Assembly (NCBI RefSeq): GCF_001399975.1
Contig: NZ_LKBD01000016.1
Coordinates: 33,185 to 97,184 of the forward strand
Reading direction: 5' to 3'
From: Pseudoalteromonas sp. P1-9
Lineage (GTDB): Bacteria; Pseudomonadota; Gammaproteobacteria; Enterobacterales; Alteromonadaceae
DNA: 64,000 nucleotides
Made by a program: the position numbers and the translations under genes. The notes under the pieces were generated by a model. That model was not told the origin of the DNA. It saw only the letters and a list, made by a program, of their open reading frames with translations, and searched no databases. Each line of letters starts with the position of its first letter. Positions within the stretch are counted from its first letter, which is position 1. Positions 10,515 through 20,179 of the stretch are shown here, in pieces.

Positions 10515-11284
10515 TAACGAATTAACCCTCGATTTGAGCTTTTGGCAAAATCAATCATGTTTTGCACTGCTTTAAACTGCTCGGCTTCTTTTTCCATTTC
10601 AACAAGTGCCGCATCCAGTTTATTACCTTTGCGGTATAACTGCTTGTATGCACGACGTAATGCCATAATTTCGTCTGACTCAAAGCCACGACGTTTTAGA
10701 CCTTCAGTGTTGATTGCCACAGGACGTGCTGGTGTGCCGATAGTTGTTACAAACGGCGGTACATCTTGGTTAACACCAGAGTACATACCAATAAACGCAT
10801 GTGAACCGATATGACAAAACTGATGAATACCTGAGTTGCCGGCCAAAATTACCCAGTCACCAATGTGTACGTGACCAGCGGCACTTGCGTTATTAGCGAA
10901 AATACAGTTATTACCTATCACGCAGTCATGGGCAACGTGTGTATACGCCATAAATAAGTTATTTGAGCCAATCTTGGTGATGCCTTCGTCCTGAATGGTA
11001 CCACGGTGGACTGTAGCACATTCGCGGATCACGTTGTTATCACCAATGATCAGCTTGGTTGGTTCATCCTTGTACTTTTTGTCTTGGCACGCTTCACCCA
11101 CTGAAGCGAACTGGAAAATATGGTTACCAGAACCAATTGTTGACGGCCCTTTAATTACGACGTGTGATTCGATGATACAATCATCACCAATCACCACGTC
11201 GTTGCCGATGTAGCTGTAAGGACCAACTTTTACGTTGTTGCCAAGTTGAGCGCCAGGCTCAATAATTGCAGTAGGATGGATCAC
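10514..11284 (-). CDS. lpxA: UDP-N-acetylglucosamine acyltransferase
   Basis: First enzyme of lipid A synthesis: moves a 3-hydroxyacyl chain from ACP to the 3-OH of UDP-GlcNAc. A left-handed beta-helix of hexapeptide repeats fills residues 1-190, followed by a helical C-terminal region ending SSNRGLIR. The catalytic base corresponds to H119 in THVAHD. At the acyl-chain ruler position (fifth residue after HQFCHIGSH) there is a methionine, M167; from memory of the family, E. coli has Gly173 there and selects C14, whereas P. aeruginosa has Met169 and selects C10. The start is GTG (11282-11284), with AGAGAG upstream, three bases after the fabZ stop. Part of the lpxD-fabZ-lpxA-lpxB operon. Confidence 0.97.
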   Translation of the reverse strand: MIHPTAIIEPGAQLGNNVKVGPYSYIGNDVVIGDDCIIESHVVIKGPSTIGSGNHIFQFASVGEACQDKKYKDEPTKLIIGDNNVIRECATVHRGTIQDEGITKIGSNNLFMAYTHVAHDCVIGNNCIFANNASAAGHVHIGDWVILAGNSGIHQFCHIGSHAFIGMYSGVNQDVPPFVTTIGTPARPVAINTEGLKRRGFESDEIMALRRAYKQLYRKGNKLDAALVEMEKEAEQFKAVQNMIDFAKSSNRGLIR

Positions 11285-11287
11285 GTA

Positions 11288-11740
11288 TTATAACTCTCTT
11301 CTTGCACACATTAACTCAGCTGAACACACTACTTTGCCGTCAACTCTCGCTTCACCATAGAACTTCCACATGTTGCGGCGTTCTTTTAAGAATTCAACGT
11401 GTAAATGCATTGTGTCACCCGGTAACACAGGTTGTTTAAAGCGCGCGTTATCAATGGCTGCAAATAAATATAGCTCATTGTCACCACGGTTTTCAGTTGT
11501 TTTAAAACCTAATAAACCTGTTGCTTGTGCTAATGCTTCTAAAATCATTACGCCAGGGAAAATTGGCTGCTCAGGGAAGTGGCCTGTGAAAATTGGCTCA
11601 TTTGCTGTGACATTTTTAATCGCGTGAAGCGTTTTGCCCGGCTCAAAGTCAACGACTTTATCAACCAATAACATTGGGTAACGATGCGGTAATAGCTTTA
11701 GGATTTCTTGAATATCAAAGCTGTTTAGTTGTTCTGCCAA
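11288..11740 (-). CDS. fabZ: 3-hydroxyacyl-ACP dehydratase FabZ
   Basis: Dehydrates 3-hydroxyacyl-ACP to trans-2-enoyl-ACP in fatty acid elongation; it competes with LpxA and LpxD for the same hydroxyacyl-ACP pool, which explains its place among the lpx genes. Hot-dog fold, 150 residues, catalytic H54 in [11 protein letters not shown] and E68 in MILEAL. The start is TTG at 11738-11740, supported by AGGAAA eight bases upstream and by the usual FabZ N-terminus; no ATG is available before residue 23. The weak start codon may tune the FabZ to LpxA ratio. There is a 75-base gap to lpxD. Confidence 0.96.
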   Translation of the reverse strand: MAEQLNSFDIQEILKLLPHRYPMLLVDKVVDFEPGKTLHAIKNVTANEPIFTGHFPEQPIFPGVMILEALAQATGLLGFKTTENRGDNELYLFAAIDNARFKQPVLPGDTMHLHVEFLKERRNMWKFYGEARVDGKVVCSAELMCARREL

Positions 11741-11815
11741 AATGTGTTTCCTTAACCTAACTAATCTCTTCGCGCTCGTATTTATACTGCGCGATAATTT
11801 AGTACGTGACGAAGA

Positions 11816-12835
11816 CTACTCGTCACGCTCCGGCAGTGATTTTTCCACTGCCTTTAATCGCTTATTAATTGCTGAAAGCTGTCGTAACTGTGCCATATTA
11901 CGACGCCAGTCTTTATTCTCACTGTGCGGTACACCCGAAGAATAAACACCTGGTTTATCAATGCCACTGATTACCATTGACATACCCGTTAAAACAACAC
12001 CATCGGCAATTTCAATATGCCCTGCGATACCTGACAAGCCACCAATTTGGCAGTACTTGCCAATGGTTGTGCTGCCTGCAATTACCGTACACCCAGCAAT
12101 CGCGGTGCCTTCTTTAACCACGACATTATGCGCGATTTGTACTTGGTTATCGATAATCACGTTGCGCTCGATGATAGTATCCTCAATGGCGCCACGGTCG
12201 ATGGTTGTACTTGCGCCAACTTCAACATTATCGCCAATAACAACAGTGCCAAGCTGCGGGATTTTCACCCACTGACCTTTTTCATTGGCGTAGCCAAATC
12301 CATCGGCACCGATTACGGTATTAGCATGAACTAAACACGAATTACCAATTTCAACTTGATGATAAATCGTTACATTAGCCCAAATTTTCGTATTGGTCCC
12401 TATTTTAGCACCCTTACCAATAAAGCTACCAGCACCAATTGAACTGCCAGCAGCGATTTCAACACCTTCTTCAATCACCACATTAGCGCCAACTGATACT
12501 GATTTATCAAGCTTTGCCGTTGGGTCAATGATTGCCGAAGGGTGAACATTAGTCGCAGGTTCTGGCGTGGTGTCCATCACTTGCGCTAACAGCGCGTAGG
12601 CTAAGTACGGATTCGCAACAATAATCTTATTACCAGTAAAATAATCTGCATCTTGTGGTGACAAAATCACCGCACCTGCTTGGGTACTGGCAAGTTTGCT
12701 GCGGTATTTTTTGTTAGCGAGAAAACCAATCTCGTTGCCGGTCGCATTTTCTAGGGTTGCTATACGAGAAATGCTGAGCGAGTCGTCACCGACCAGCTCA
12801 GCATTTAAAATCTCAGCGATTTGCTGTAATTTCAT
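11816..12835 (-). CDS. lpxD: UDP-3-O-(3-hydroxyacyl)glucosamine N-acyltransferase
   Basis: Third enzyme of the lipid A pathway: adds the second hydroxyacyl chain, to the 2-amino group of UDP-3-O-acyl-glucosamine. The N-terminal uridine-binding domain (about 1-100) is followed by a hexapeptide left-handed beta-helix and a C-terminal helix (WRRNMAQLRQL onward). The catalytic histidine is in QIAHNVVV. The length of 339 residues is typical. It lies eight bases after skp; the ATG has only a weak purine stretch upstream. Order bamA-skp-lpxD-fabZ-lpxA-lpxB is conserved in gammaproteobacteria and links outer membrane protein and LPS production. Confidence 0.97.
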   Translation of the reverse strand: MKLQQIAEILNAELVGDDSLSISRIATLENATGNEIGFLANKKYRSKLASTQAGAVILSPQDADYFTGNKIIVANPYLAYALLAQVMDTTPEPATNVHPSAIIDPTAKLDKSVSVGANVVIEEGVEIAAGSSIGAGSFIGKGAKIGTNTKIWANVTIYHQVEIGNSCLVHANTVIGADGFGYANEKGQWVKIPQLGTVVIGDNVEVGASTTIDRGAIEDTIIERNVIIDNQVQIAHNVVVKEGTAIAGCTVIAGSTTIGKYCQIGGLSGIAGHIEIADGVVLTGMSMVISGIDKPGVYSSGVPHSENKDWRRNMAQLRQLSAINKRLKAVEKSLPERDE

Positions 12836-12843
12836 AAGCTTTA

Positions 12844-13365
12844 TTATTTAGCCTTTGCTACACGCTCTGCTACTTTAGAGGTGATGTTATCCACTGATTT
12901 TTCGTTGAAGTAAAGAAGTGAACCCGCTGGTTTTACTTCGTCATACTTACCTGCTTTACCTTCTGCAGCGATAGCATCAAAAATCACAGTCTCTAGCTTT
13001 TTAGTTTCCTGTGCTTGACGCATTTGCATTTCTTGCTGAAGTGGCTGACCTTGCTCTTGCAATGCTTTTTGTAGCTCTTGAATTTTCTTTTGGCTTGCTT
13101 CTTTTTGCGCTTTGCTCATTGTTGCGTTTTCACGCTGGTATTTTTCAACTTCAAAACGAATATCGCCTTGTAGCTTTTCAAGTGCTTGTCTGCGCTCGCG
13201 GAACTCTTCTTCTAACGTCGCTTTAATCGCAGACGCCTGCGGAGAACCACTAAATACTTGTTGTACATTTACAACAGCAACTTTGTGAGCGAATGAACTT
13301 GCAGAAGCACCCATTAGAAAAGTAGCTAACAAAGTCATGGCGGTTGTTTTAATCATTTTATTCAC
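12844..13365 (-). CDS. skp: Periplasmic chaperone Skp (OmpH family)
   Basis: Trimeric periplasmic holdase that binds unfolded outer membrane proteins on their way to the Bam complex. A Sec signal peptide (hydrophobic TAMTLLATFLMGAS, cleavage probably after SFA) precedes the short beta body (KVAVVNVQQVF) and a long charged coiled coil forming the tentacles (EEFRERRQALEKLQ to EQGQPLQQEMQMRQ). I chose the GTG at 13363-13365 because AGGAAT sits nine bases upstream; an ATG nine bases further in is the alternative, and a longer frame to 13428 would run deep into bamA. The SD overlaps the bamA stop, so the two are coupled. Confidence 0.93.
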   Translation of the reverse strand: MNKMIKTTAMTLLATFLMGASASSFAHKVAVVNVQQVFSGSPQASAIKATLEEEFRERRQALEKLQGDIRFEVEKYQRENATMSKAQKEASQKKIQELQKALQEQGQPLQQEMQMRQAQETKKLETVIFDAIAAEGKAGKYDEVKPAGSLLYFNEKSVDNITSKVAERVAKAK

Positions 13366-13378
13366 GAATTTATTCCTT

Positions 13379-15850
13379 TTAGAATGTGTTACTAATATTG
13401 AAGCTGATGCCTTTAGTCTTATCATCATCTTCTTTTTTCAGTGGGTAGGCAAAACTAATTACCATAGGGCCCATAGGCGAAATCCACTGGATAGATAAAC
13501 CTGCTGATGAACGGAAACGACTTGGATCTGAATAATCTTCAAGTATCGCTCGCTCATCCGGCGTTAAGTTAGAATAGCGATCTACATCGAACTCTGTATC
13601 CCAAACATTCGCCGCATCAATAAATAAGCTGGTACGCACCGAACTGCTGTTTTCGTCATCAAGAAATGGCGTAGGTACGATCATTTCAAGGCCAGCAACG
13701 GCTTTTACGTTACCACCGATACGACCCGCTGTTCGAATTGTATCAAATTGAGGATCACTACCAATTGGCCCTTGCGTACCATCAGGATTTGGTGTGCCCG
13801 GTAACCAATTAGGAGATACTACAATAGCTTGTGGTAAGATTGTATTACGCTCAAAGCCACGTAAATCCATTTCAGAAATACGGAAGAATTCCTGTACTGG
13901 TAAAATCTGATCGTAACCATTGGTAGTACCGTAACCATTACCGTAACCAAATCCAGCTTTCGCTGAAAATGCCCACTTGTGGTTAGTGCTTAACGGCCAG
14001 TAGAAACGCGAATCGTAGTTAACCTTAAAGTAGTTAAGGTCCGAATTAGGCGTCGTCGCTTTAAACGTTAAACTTTGTTTAGAACCTGCCGTTGGGAACA
14101 TACCACGGTTAAGCGTTACACGTGACCATCCCGCACTTAATTCAAGCTTTAAGAACTCAAAACCTGCATCTGGGTTTTCTGGATCTAAGAACGTCTCTCG
14201 CATAATACGTGTTTGTTCATATTCTGATAGTTCAGATAAGAATTCTTTAGAAACAGTCGCACCAAAGTTAAGTCGGTTGTTGGCGTTTACCGGAATACCG
14301 ATATTTGAACCAATACCATAACGTTTGCTCTTATAGTTGATTAGGCTGTATTTACTTGCATCAAAGTTTGAGAAGAAAATTGAGTTACCTAAACTGATAC
14401 CGTCTTTGGTGAAATACGGGTCGGTATGTGACAAGCTTACGTTTTGAGAACCTTTAGCCGTACTTACGTTAAAGGCAACTTGGTCACCCGTACCTAAGAA
14501 GTTCGACTCGCTTACACCAATATTAAATTGCAGCTTGTTGTATGAGCCGTATGCAAGACCAGCATTAAAACTACCCGCTGATTGCTCTTTTACAGTGAAA
14601 TCTACATCAACTTGGTCATCTTTACCCGGTACCGGTGATACATCAAACTCAACGTTTTCCATATACATTAAGCGCTGCACTTGTAATTTAGAGCGCTCAA
14701 GCGTGTTATTTGATAGCCACGCACCTTCTAACTGGGTAATTTCACGACGAATTACTTCGTCTGAGGTAATTTCATTACCACCGATGTTAATACGACGCAC
14801 ATAAATACGCTTACCCGGATCAACTGATAAGGTTAATTTTACTTCTTTATTTTCTTCGTCAATATCAGGAATGGTACGTACTTCAGCGTTGGCATAACCA
14901 AAACGTGCAAGGTAGTTTTTGATAAACTCTTCCGATGCAGTAACCACCGAGCCGTTGTATAGTTTGCCCGTTTTAAGTGGAATAACCGCACGAATTAACT
15001 CTTCACGGCCGAGCAAGTCACCCATAAAATCGAATTCTTTAACAGTAAACTGCTCACCTTCGGTAACGTTTACTGTAACGTATACTGATTCTTTATCAGG
15101 GCTTACTGAAACTTGCGTTGAATCAATATTGAACTTCAAATAACCGCGGTCTAAGTAGTAGCTACGTACTTTTTCTAAATCACCTTGTACTGTTTGTTTT
15201 TGGTATCTGTCATTTGACATAAACATATACCAAGGCAAATCTTGACGCGATTCAGCCAATGCGAGAAGTTCTTCGTCAGAAAATAACTCGTTACCAACGA
15301 TGTTGATTTGACGAATTGACGCAGCATCGCCTTCTTTGAATTCAAGCTTTAGCTTTACACGGTTACGTGGCAAGCGTGACACTGATACTTCAATCTCAGC
15401 GTTGTATTTACCAATACCGTGGAAAAACTCAACAAGACCTTTTTCAAGGCCATCTACAACAACCATATCAAGCGGTTCACCTTTACGGATACCTTGCCCC
15501 TCTAAACTTTCGTTTAGTTGCTCATCTTTAATATCTTTGTTGCCTTCGAACTCGATAATGCTGATGGTTGGTCTTTCGGTTACTTGAAAGATAACCGCAT
15601 CACCATCACGTACCACTTTGATGTTGTCAAAGTGGCCTGAGCCGTAAAGCGCTTTGATTGTTTTTGAAATTGTGTAACTGTCGAGGTTATCACCAATGTT
15701 AATTGGAATATGCGTTAATGCTGCACCTAGTGCAACACGCTGCAATCCTTCAACTCTTAAATCTTCTACAATAAAGGAGTCTTGTTGGCCGAGAGCAGTA
15801 AAACTCGCTCCCAATAAACTTATTACAGCCAATTGTTTTCTTATAGCCAT
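13379..15850 (-). CDS. bamA: Outer membrane protein assembly factor BamA
   Basis: Core of the Bam machine that inserts beta-barrel proteins into the outer membrane; essential. An N-terminal signal peptide (about 21 residues, ending TALG) is followed by five POTRA domains (to about residue 425; POTRA1 begins FIVEDLRVEGLQRV) and a 16-strand barrel. The conserved loop 6 motif is seen as LRGFERN, and the protein ends with an aromatic terminal residue (SFNISNTF), as barrel proteins do. The length, 823 residues, is normal for the family. It lies 18 bases after rseP and overlaps the ribosome binding site of skp. Confidence 0.97.
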   Translation of the reverse strand: MAIRKQLAVISLLGASFTALGQQDSFIVEDLRVEGLQRVALGAALTHIPINIGDNLDSYTISKTIKALYGSGHFDNIKVVRDGDAVIFQVTERPTISIIEFEGNKDIKDEQLNESLEGQGIRKGEPLDMVVVDGLEKGLVEFFHGIGKYNAEIEVSVSRLPRNRVKLKLEFKEGDAASIRQINIVGNELFSDEELLALAESRQDLPWYMFMSNDRYQKQTVQGDLEKVRSYYLDRGYLKFNIDSTQVSVSPDKESVYVTVNVTEGEQFTVKEFDFMGDLLGREELIRAVIPLKTGKLYNGSVVTASEEFIKNYLARFGYANAEVRTIPDIDEENKEVKLTLSVDPGKRIYVRRINIGGNEITSDEVIRREITQLEGAWLSNNTLERSKLQVQRLMYMENVEFDVSPVPGKDDQVDVDFTVKEQSAGSFNAGLAYGSYNKLQFNIGVSESNFLGTGDQVAFNVSTAKGSQNVSLSHTDPYFTKDGISLGNSIFFSNFDASKYSLINYKSKRYGIGSNIGIPVNANNRLNFGATVSKEFLSELSEYEQTRIMRETFLDPENPDAGFEFLKLELSAGWSRVTLNRGMFPTAGSKQSLTFKATTPNSDLNYFKVNYDSRFYWPLSTNHKWAFSAKAGFGYGNGYGTTNGYDQILPVQEFFRISEMDLRGFERNTILPQAIVVSPNWLPGTPNPDGTQGPIGSDPQFDTIRTAGRIGGNVKAVAGLEMIVPTPFLDDENSSSVRTSLFIDAANVWDTEFDVDRYSNLTPDERAILEDYSDPSRFRSSAGLSIQWISPMGPMVISFAYPLKKEDDDKTKGISFNISNTF

Positions 15851-15868
15851 GTTATTATTTGATTTCCT

Positions 15869-17215
15869 TTATAACCGCGTAAAATCGTTAAACAGCGCAA
15901 GGCAAGTTAACAATATAAGGATTAGCGCACCAATCCTAAAACCTAATTCTTGTGTCTTTTCAGAGACTGGCTTTTTTCGGATAAGTTCAATGATGTAATA
16001 CATTAAATGACCGCCATCTAAAATTGGTAGCGGCAACAAATTGAAAAAACCAATACTTACACTAACAAATACTAAGAACTCCAATAACGGCATAATGCCA
16101 CTACTGGTGCTGGCTCCAGCGCCAATTGCCACTCCCACTGGACCACTTAGATTCGCAACAGAGACTTGTCCTGTTATCAAATTAACTACTGTTGCAAAAC
16201 TGACATTGATTAGTTGAATTGTTTTATCAACACCCAAAACAATGGCATCAAATACGCCGTATTGTTGTGTTGAAATCATCCACGATGGCCAATTTTCAAC
16301 AAAGGGTATCACACCTAAGTAGCCTTGATTAAGCCCTTGCTCACTTTTTTTGCTACCAGGAGTAACCTCAATATTTAGCTTGTCATTACCGCGGCTTATA
16401 GTAAGCAATAATGGCGTATTTGGCGAGCGCTGAATTCGAGTGACAAATGCATGCCACGATGGCATTGCTTCACCATTAACTAAATGAATTTCATCATCTA
16501 CCTGAAGCCCACCAAATTCAGCAGGACTGCCTTTTTGTACATGACCAAGGCGCATGGTCTCTGCAGGTCTGAATGGTTTAATACCGATATCAACAATGGG
16601 GTTTCCGTCGTCTTTTAACTGCCAATTAGATAAATTAAGATACGTTTGTTGATAGCCTAAATCATCGTCTTTAACACTAACACGTACTTGCTGCTCGCCA
16701 ATATTTTCCATCAAAACCAATAAGGTTTCACGCCAGCCATATACGTCTTTGTCGTTTATCGCGGTAATCTGCTGTCCTGCTTGCAACCTTGCTTGCTCTG
16801 CTAAGCTGCCAGGCACCACCTCGCCAATAACAGGCAGAAGTGAGCGCACACCAACCATAAACATAATGGCAGATACAATAATGGCGAAAATAAAATTCGC
16901 CATTGGTCCTGCTGCAACCACCGCAATTCGTTGGTAAACTGATTTGTTATTGAACGCTAAATGACGTTCATCGCTTGCAACCTCTTCAACACGTTCATCG
17001 AGCATTTTCACGTAACCACCAAGTGGGATCGCCGCGACAACGTATTCGGTGCCGAGTTTGTCGTGCCATTTAAACAAAGGTTTGCCAAAACCAATTGAAA
17101 AACGCAGCACTTTAACACCACAGCGCCTTGCTACCCAAAAGTGACCATATTCATGAACGACAACAATAATGCCAATGACTAATATAAACGACAGTAAGTT
17201 CCACAAAAATTCCAT
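15869..17215 (-). CDS. rseP: Site-2 zinc metalloprotease RseP
   Basis: Intramembrane protease that makes the second cut in RseA, releasing sigmaE during envelope stress, and also clears signal-peptide remnants. The zinc site HEYGH is at residues 21-25 in the first membrane helix, the third ligand in LDGGH near the C-terminus, and two PDZ domains lie between. The length is 448 residues from the ATG at 17213-17215, which overlaps the dxr stop (TAATG) and has AGGAG seven bases upstream. A TTG six bases earlier opens the same frame but is less well placed. It neighbours bamA, whose folding substrates set off the pathway. Confidence 0.96.
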   Translation of the reverse strand: MEFLWNLLSFILVIGIIVVVHEYGHFWVARRCGVKVLRFSIGFGKPLFKWHDKLGTEYVVAAIPLGGYVKMLDERVEEVASDERHLAFNNKSVYQRIAVVAAGPMANFIFAIIVSAIMFMVGVRSLLPVIGEVVPGSLAEQARLQAGQQITAINDKDVYGWRETLLVLMENIGEQQVRVSVKDDDLGYQQTYLNLSNWQLKDDGNPIVDIGIKPFRPAETMRLGHVQKGSPAEFGGLQVDDEIHLVNGEAMPSWHAFVTRIQRSPNTPLLLTISRGNDKLNIEVTPGSKKSEQGLNQGYLGVIPFVENWPSWMISTQQYGVFDAIVLGVDKTIQLINVSFATVVNLITGQVSVANLSGPVGVAIGAGASTSSGIMPLLEFLVFVSVSIGFFNLLPLPILDGGHLMYYIIELIRKKPVSEKTQELGFRIGALILILLTCLALFNDFTRL

Positions 17216-18420
17216 TAACAACTCCTTGCAATCATATTCGTTGCATAATGACGCGCTTCGCTATCAAGCTGCAAAATAATATCTAGGTCATTAATTTTTA
17301 GCTGTTTATGACTCTTTGCGATTTTATCGAGTACCTGAGCATTGATTTTATAAATGTCTAAAAAGCCGATTTTCTTTGCCAGAAATGCGGCCACAGACAC
17401 TTCATTCGCAGCATTGATTGTGGTTGTTGCATACTGCCCTTCTGAACAGGCATCTATTGCAAGCTTTAAATTTGGGTAACGTTCAAAGTCTGGTGCCTTA
17501 AAACTAAAATCAAGCATATTAGTGAAATCCAGCGGTTGAACGCCCGCTTCAATGCGCTTTGGAAACGCTAAAGCATGTGCGATTGGGGTACGCATATCGG
17601 GATTACCCATTTGTGCCAATACCGAACCATCGGTGTATTGCACCATTGAGTGAATAATACTTTGAGGATGGATGATTACTTGAATATCACTAGGCTCAGC
17701 GTTAAATAGCCACTTAGCTTCAATAAACTCTAAGCCCTTATTCATCATGGTGGCTGAATCAACCGATATTTTCTGACCCATATCCCAATTTGGATGGGAG
17801 ACGGCTTCATCAACTGAAATATTGGCAAAAGTGCTTAAATCGCGCGTTCTAAATGGTCCGCCTGAGCCCGTTAACAAAATTTTGCTAACACCATGTTGCT
17901 GTAAATTTGCACTGTAACAATGCTCTTGCACACTTGCAGGCATCGCCTGAAAAATCGCATTGTGTTCACTATCAATCGGCAATAACGTGGCGCCTGATTG
18001 TTTAACTGCATCAATAAAAAGCTCGCCTGACATTACAAGAGACTCTTTATTTGCAAGTAACACACGCTTACCGGCTTTAATCGCTGCAAGTGTTGGCAGT
18101 AGCCCCGCTGCGCCAACGATAGCAGCCATTACCGCATCAGCGTTATCGTCACTGGCCACATCAGCTGCCGCTTGTTGACCACAGAGCACCTTGGTTGAAA
18201 TTCCCAAACGCGTAATTTCAACCTCAAGTTGCTTTGCCGCATTTGGGCATTGCATTACAGCGTATTGTGGTAAAAACTGCGTGCATTGCTTTGCCATTAA
18301 GCGCCAATTTCGACCAGCAACCAGCGCAAATACTTGGTAAGCTTCTGCGTTTCTTGCGATTACGTCTAAGGTGCTAGTGCCAATCGAACCTGTAGAGCCA
18401 AGAACGGTAATACGTTGCAT
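17215..18420 (-). CDS. dxr: 1-deoxy-D-xylulose 5-phosphate reductoisomerase
   Basis: Second enzyme of the MEP isoprenoid pathway: rearranges and reduces DXP to MEP with NADPH and a divalent metal. The NADPH-binding motif GSTGSIG is at residues 7-13 and the metal and substrate motif IDSEHNA in mid-protein; LTGSGGPFR and HPNWDMGQKISVDSATMMNK follow. Length 401 residues. The ATG at 18418-18420 overlaps the cdsA stop (TAATG). The MEP pathway feeds UppS just upstream in the operon, so carrier lipid and precursor supply are encoded together. Confidence 0.97.
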   Translation of the reverse strand: MQRITVLGSTGSIGTSTLDVIARNAEAYQVFALVAGRNWRLMAKQCTQFLPQYAVMQCPNAAKQLEVEITRLGISTKVLCGQQAAADVASDDNADAVMAAIVGAAGLLPTLAAIKAGKRVLLANKESLVMSGELFIDAVKQSGATLLPIDSEHNAIFQAMPASVQEHCYSANLQQHGVSKILLTGSGGPFRTRDLSTFANISVDEAVSHPNWDMGQKISVDSATMMNKGLEFIEAKWLFNAEPSDIQVIIHPQSIIHSMVQYTDGSVLAQMGNPDMRTPIAHALAFPKRIEAGVQPLDFTNMLDFSFKAPDFERYPNLKLAIDACSEGQYATTTINAANEVSVAAFLAKKIGFLDIYKINAQVLDKIAKSHKQLKINDLDIILQLDSEARHYATNMIARSC

Positions 18421-19286
18421 TACGCCACCAAGGTCCACGCATAAAATGCAGCGAAAAGCGGTGCTGCAGCGGTTAAACTATCAATTCTATCGAGAATACC
18501 GCCGTGGCCAGGCAAACATGAGCCGCTGTCTTTCAAGCCAACTTCACGCTTAAACATACTCTCTAATAAGTCGCCGACAGCTGAGAACAAGGCAACAACA
18601 GCAGCCATTGCCGCATAAATAAACCATTTATCGCTGGGTACCTTAGTAAAATAGCAAAATACTAAAACAAAAATCGCAGAACAAATTAGACCGCCCACTA
18701 GCCCCTCGATGGTTTTATTTGGGCTAACTAATGGCATTAATTTATGTTTGCCAAGATTTTTACCTGAGAAGTAAGCGCCAATATCAGCACTCCACACAAT
18801 ACCTAGTACAACCATAATCAGAACTGAGCCTTGTGTCGCGTTTGTTGCATATTCGCTGCTGCGAAGCACATTAAGCGCTAACCACATAGGCAGAAGCGTT
18901 AACAAACCTGCAATTGCGCGCATCATTAAGCCTGCGTGCCATGCTTTTGCGGTTCTAGGGTACGTCCATACCAGTGCGCAAGCAACAAGCCACCAAGCAA
19001 CAGCAAGCGTAAATACGTAATTCGCCGAGCCGACAAGTTGGCCATTTTGCCATAAGCTTTCAATCGGCCAGTACATGTTCGCAATAAATAGAATAACTGC
19101 CATGCCAGCAACATAGCTTATGCGAGAAGCGAATTTTTTAAGCCCCATAAATGCCGACCACTCCCACGCTGAGAGCAATACAATTAATCCGGCAATTAAG
19201 CTAAACAATTCAAGTGGTGTAAAAAAAACTAGTGCAAGTGCAGCTGGCGCTAGCACTAAAGAAGTCAGTATGCGTTTTATTAACAA
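18420..19286 (-). CDS. cdsA: Phosphatidate cytidylyltransferase
   Basis: Makes CDP-diacylglycerol, the branch point of phospholipid synthesis, at the inner membrane. The polytopic protein of 288 residues ends with the family signature: KREVGLKDSG followed by LPGHGGILDRIDS. The start is TTG at 19284-19286, preceded by AGGG; no ATG lies near the expected N-terminus LIKRILTSLVLAP. It is 20 bases after uppS and overlaps dxr by one base. Confidence 0.96.
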   Translation of the reverse strand: MLIKRILTSLVLAPAALALVFFTPLELFSLIAGLIVLLSAWEWSAFMGLKKFASRISYVAGMAVILFIANMYWPIESLWQNGQLVGSANYVFTLAVAWWLVACALVWTYPRTAKAWHAGLMMRAIAGLLTLLPMWLALNVLRSSEYATNATQGSVLIMVVLGIVWSADIGAYFSGKNLGKHKLMPLVSPNKTIEGLVGGLICSAIFVLVFCYFTKVPSDKWFIYAAMAAVVALFSAVGDLLESMFKREVGLKDSGSCLPGHGGILDRIDSLTAAAPLFAAFYAWTLVA

Positions 19287-19306
19287 ATCAAATTACCCTA
19301 TAAAAA

Positions 19307-20068
19307 TCACGATTGAGCGAGTAGTTCTTTTATTTGTTCGCCAGTACAACCAAAGCGACGCTCTCGTGAAACATAACACGCAATTGCATCTGCAAATGCC
19401 TGTTCATTAAAATCTGGCCAAAGTGTATCAGTAAAATAAAGTTCAGCGTAAGCAGCTTGCCATAATAAAAAGTTGCTTATGCGTAAGTCGCCTCCTGTGC
19501 GAATTAACAAATCAAGTGGCGCTTGTTCTTGCATACTAATGTACTGTGACAGTTTAGTTTCATCAATATCATCAGCGGCTATTTCGCCATTCTCAACCTG
19601 TTTTGCCAGTTGTTTCGCCGCGTTTGCTATGTCCCATTGTCCGCCATAGTTAGCTGCGATATTAAGTGTTAAGCCAGTGTTATCCATGGTCATTTGCTCT
19701 GCTTTTGCTACGCTTTTTTGTAGCTTCTCAGAGAAACGACTAATATCACCAATTACTTTCAACTTGACGTTATTTTTATCGAGTTTTTTTACTTCGTTGG
19801 TCAACACAAACATGAAAAGCTCCATTAAGGTGCTGACTTCTTGTTCCGGACGTCGCCAGTTTTCACTGCTAAATGCAAAAAGCGTTAATGATTCGATATT
19901 TAGTTGGCGACAAAACTTTACCGCATTACGCACCGATTCGACGCCCTTTTTATGACCAAACACACGAGGCTTACCCTTAGCTTGTGCCCAACGCCCATTG
20001 CCATCCATAATAATAGCAACATGACGCGGTAAGCTTTGTTGGGTAATAGCATCCTTAGTGATTGTCAT
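19307..20068 (-). CDS. uppS: Undecaprenyl diphosphate synthase
   Basis: Cis-prenyltransferase that elongates farnesyl diphosphate with eight isopentenyl units to the C55 carrier lipid for peptidoglycan and O-antigen. The signature [21 protein letters not shown] contains the catalytic aspartate; the second conserved block is [18 protein letters not shown]. Length 253 residues. The ATG has AGGAAAC upstream. A terminator separates it from frr, so it probably heads, or is partly expressed as, a separate transcript leading into cdsA-dxr-rseP-bamA. Confidence 0.97.
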   Translation of the reverse strand: MTITKDAITQQSLPRHVAIIMDGNGRWAQAKGKPRVFGHKKGVESVRNAVKFCRQLNIESLTLFAFSSENWRRPEQEVSTLMELFMFVLTNEVKKLDKNNVKLKVIGDISRFSEKLQKSVAKAEQMTMDNTGLTLNIAANYGGQWDIANAAKQLAKQVENGEIAADDIDETKLSQYISMQEQAPLDLLIRTGGDLRISNFLLWQAAYAELYFTDTLWPDFNEQAFADAIACYVSRERRFGCTGEQIKELLAQS

Positions 20069-20090
20069 TAAGTGTCGTTTCCTAAAGTAA

Positions 20091-20124
20091 AAAGCGCCGT
20101 CTAGTATACCCTAGACAGCGCTTT
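20091..20124 (-). terminator. Terminator between frr and uppS
   Basis: Long stem of AAAGCGC plus GTCTAG pairing with CTAGAC plus GCGCTTT, one internal mismatch, six-base loop; on the minus strand it runs into TTTTT. A second perfect hairpin, TTGAGCGC-AAAA-GCGCTCAA at 20152-20171, lies just after the frr stop but lacks a T-run. Confidence 0.8.
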
Positions 20125-20179
20125 AAAACTAATAATTTAGTTGTTCAATGATTGAGCGCAAAAGCGCTCAAAAATTGAT

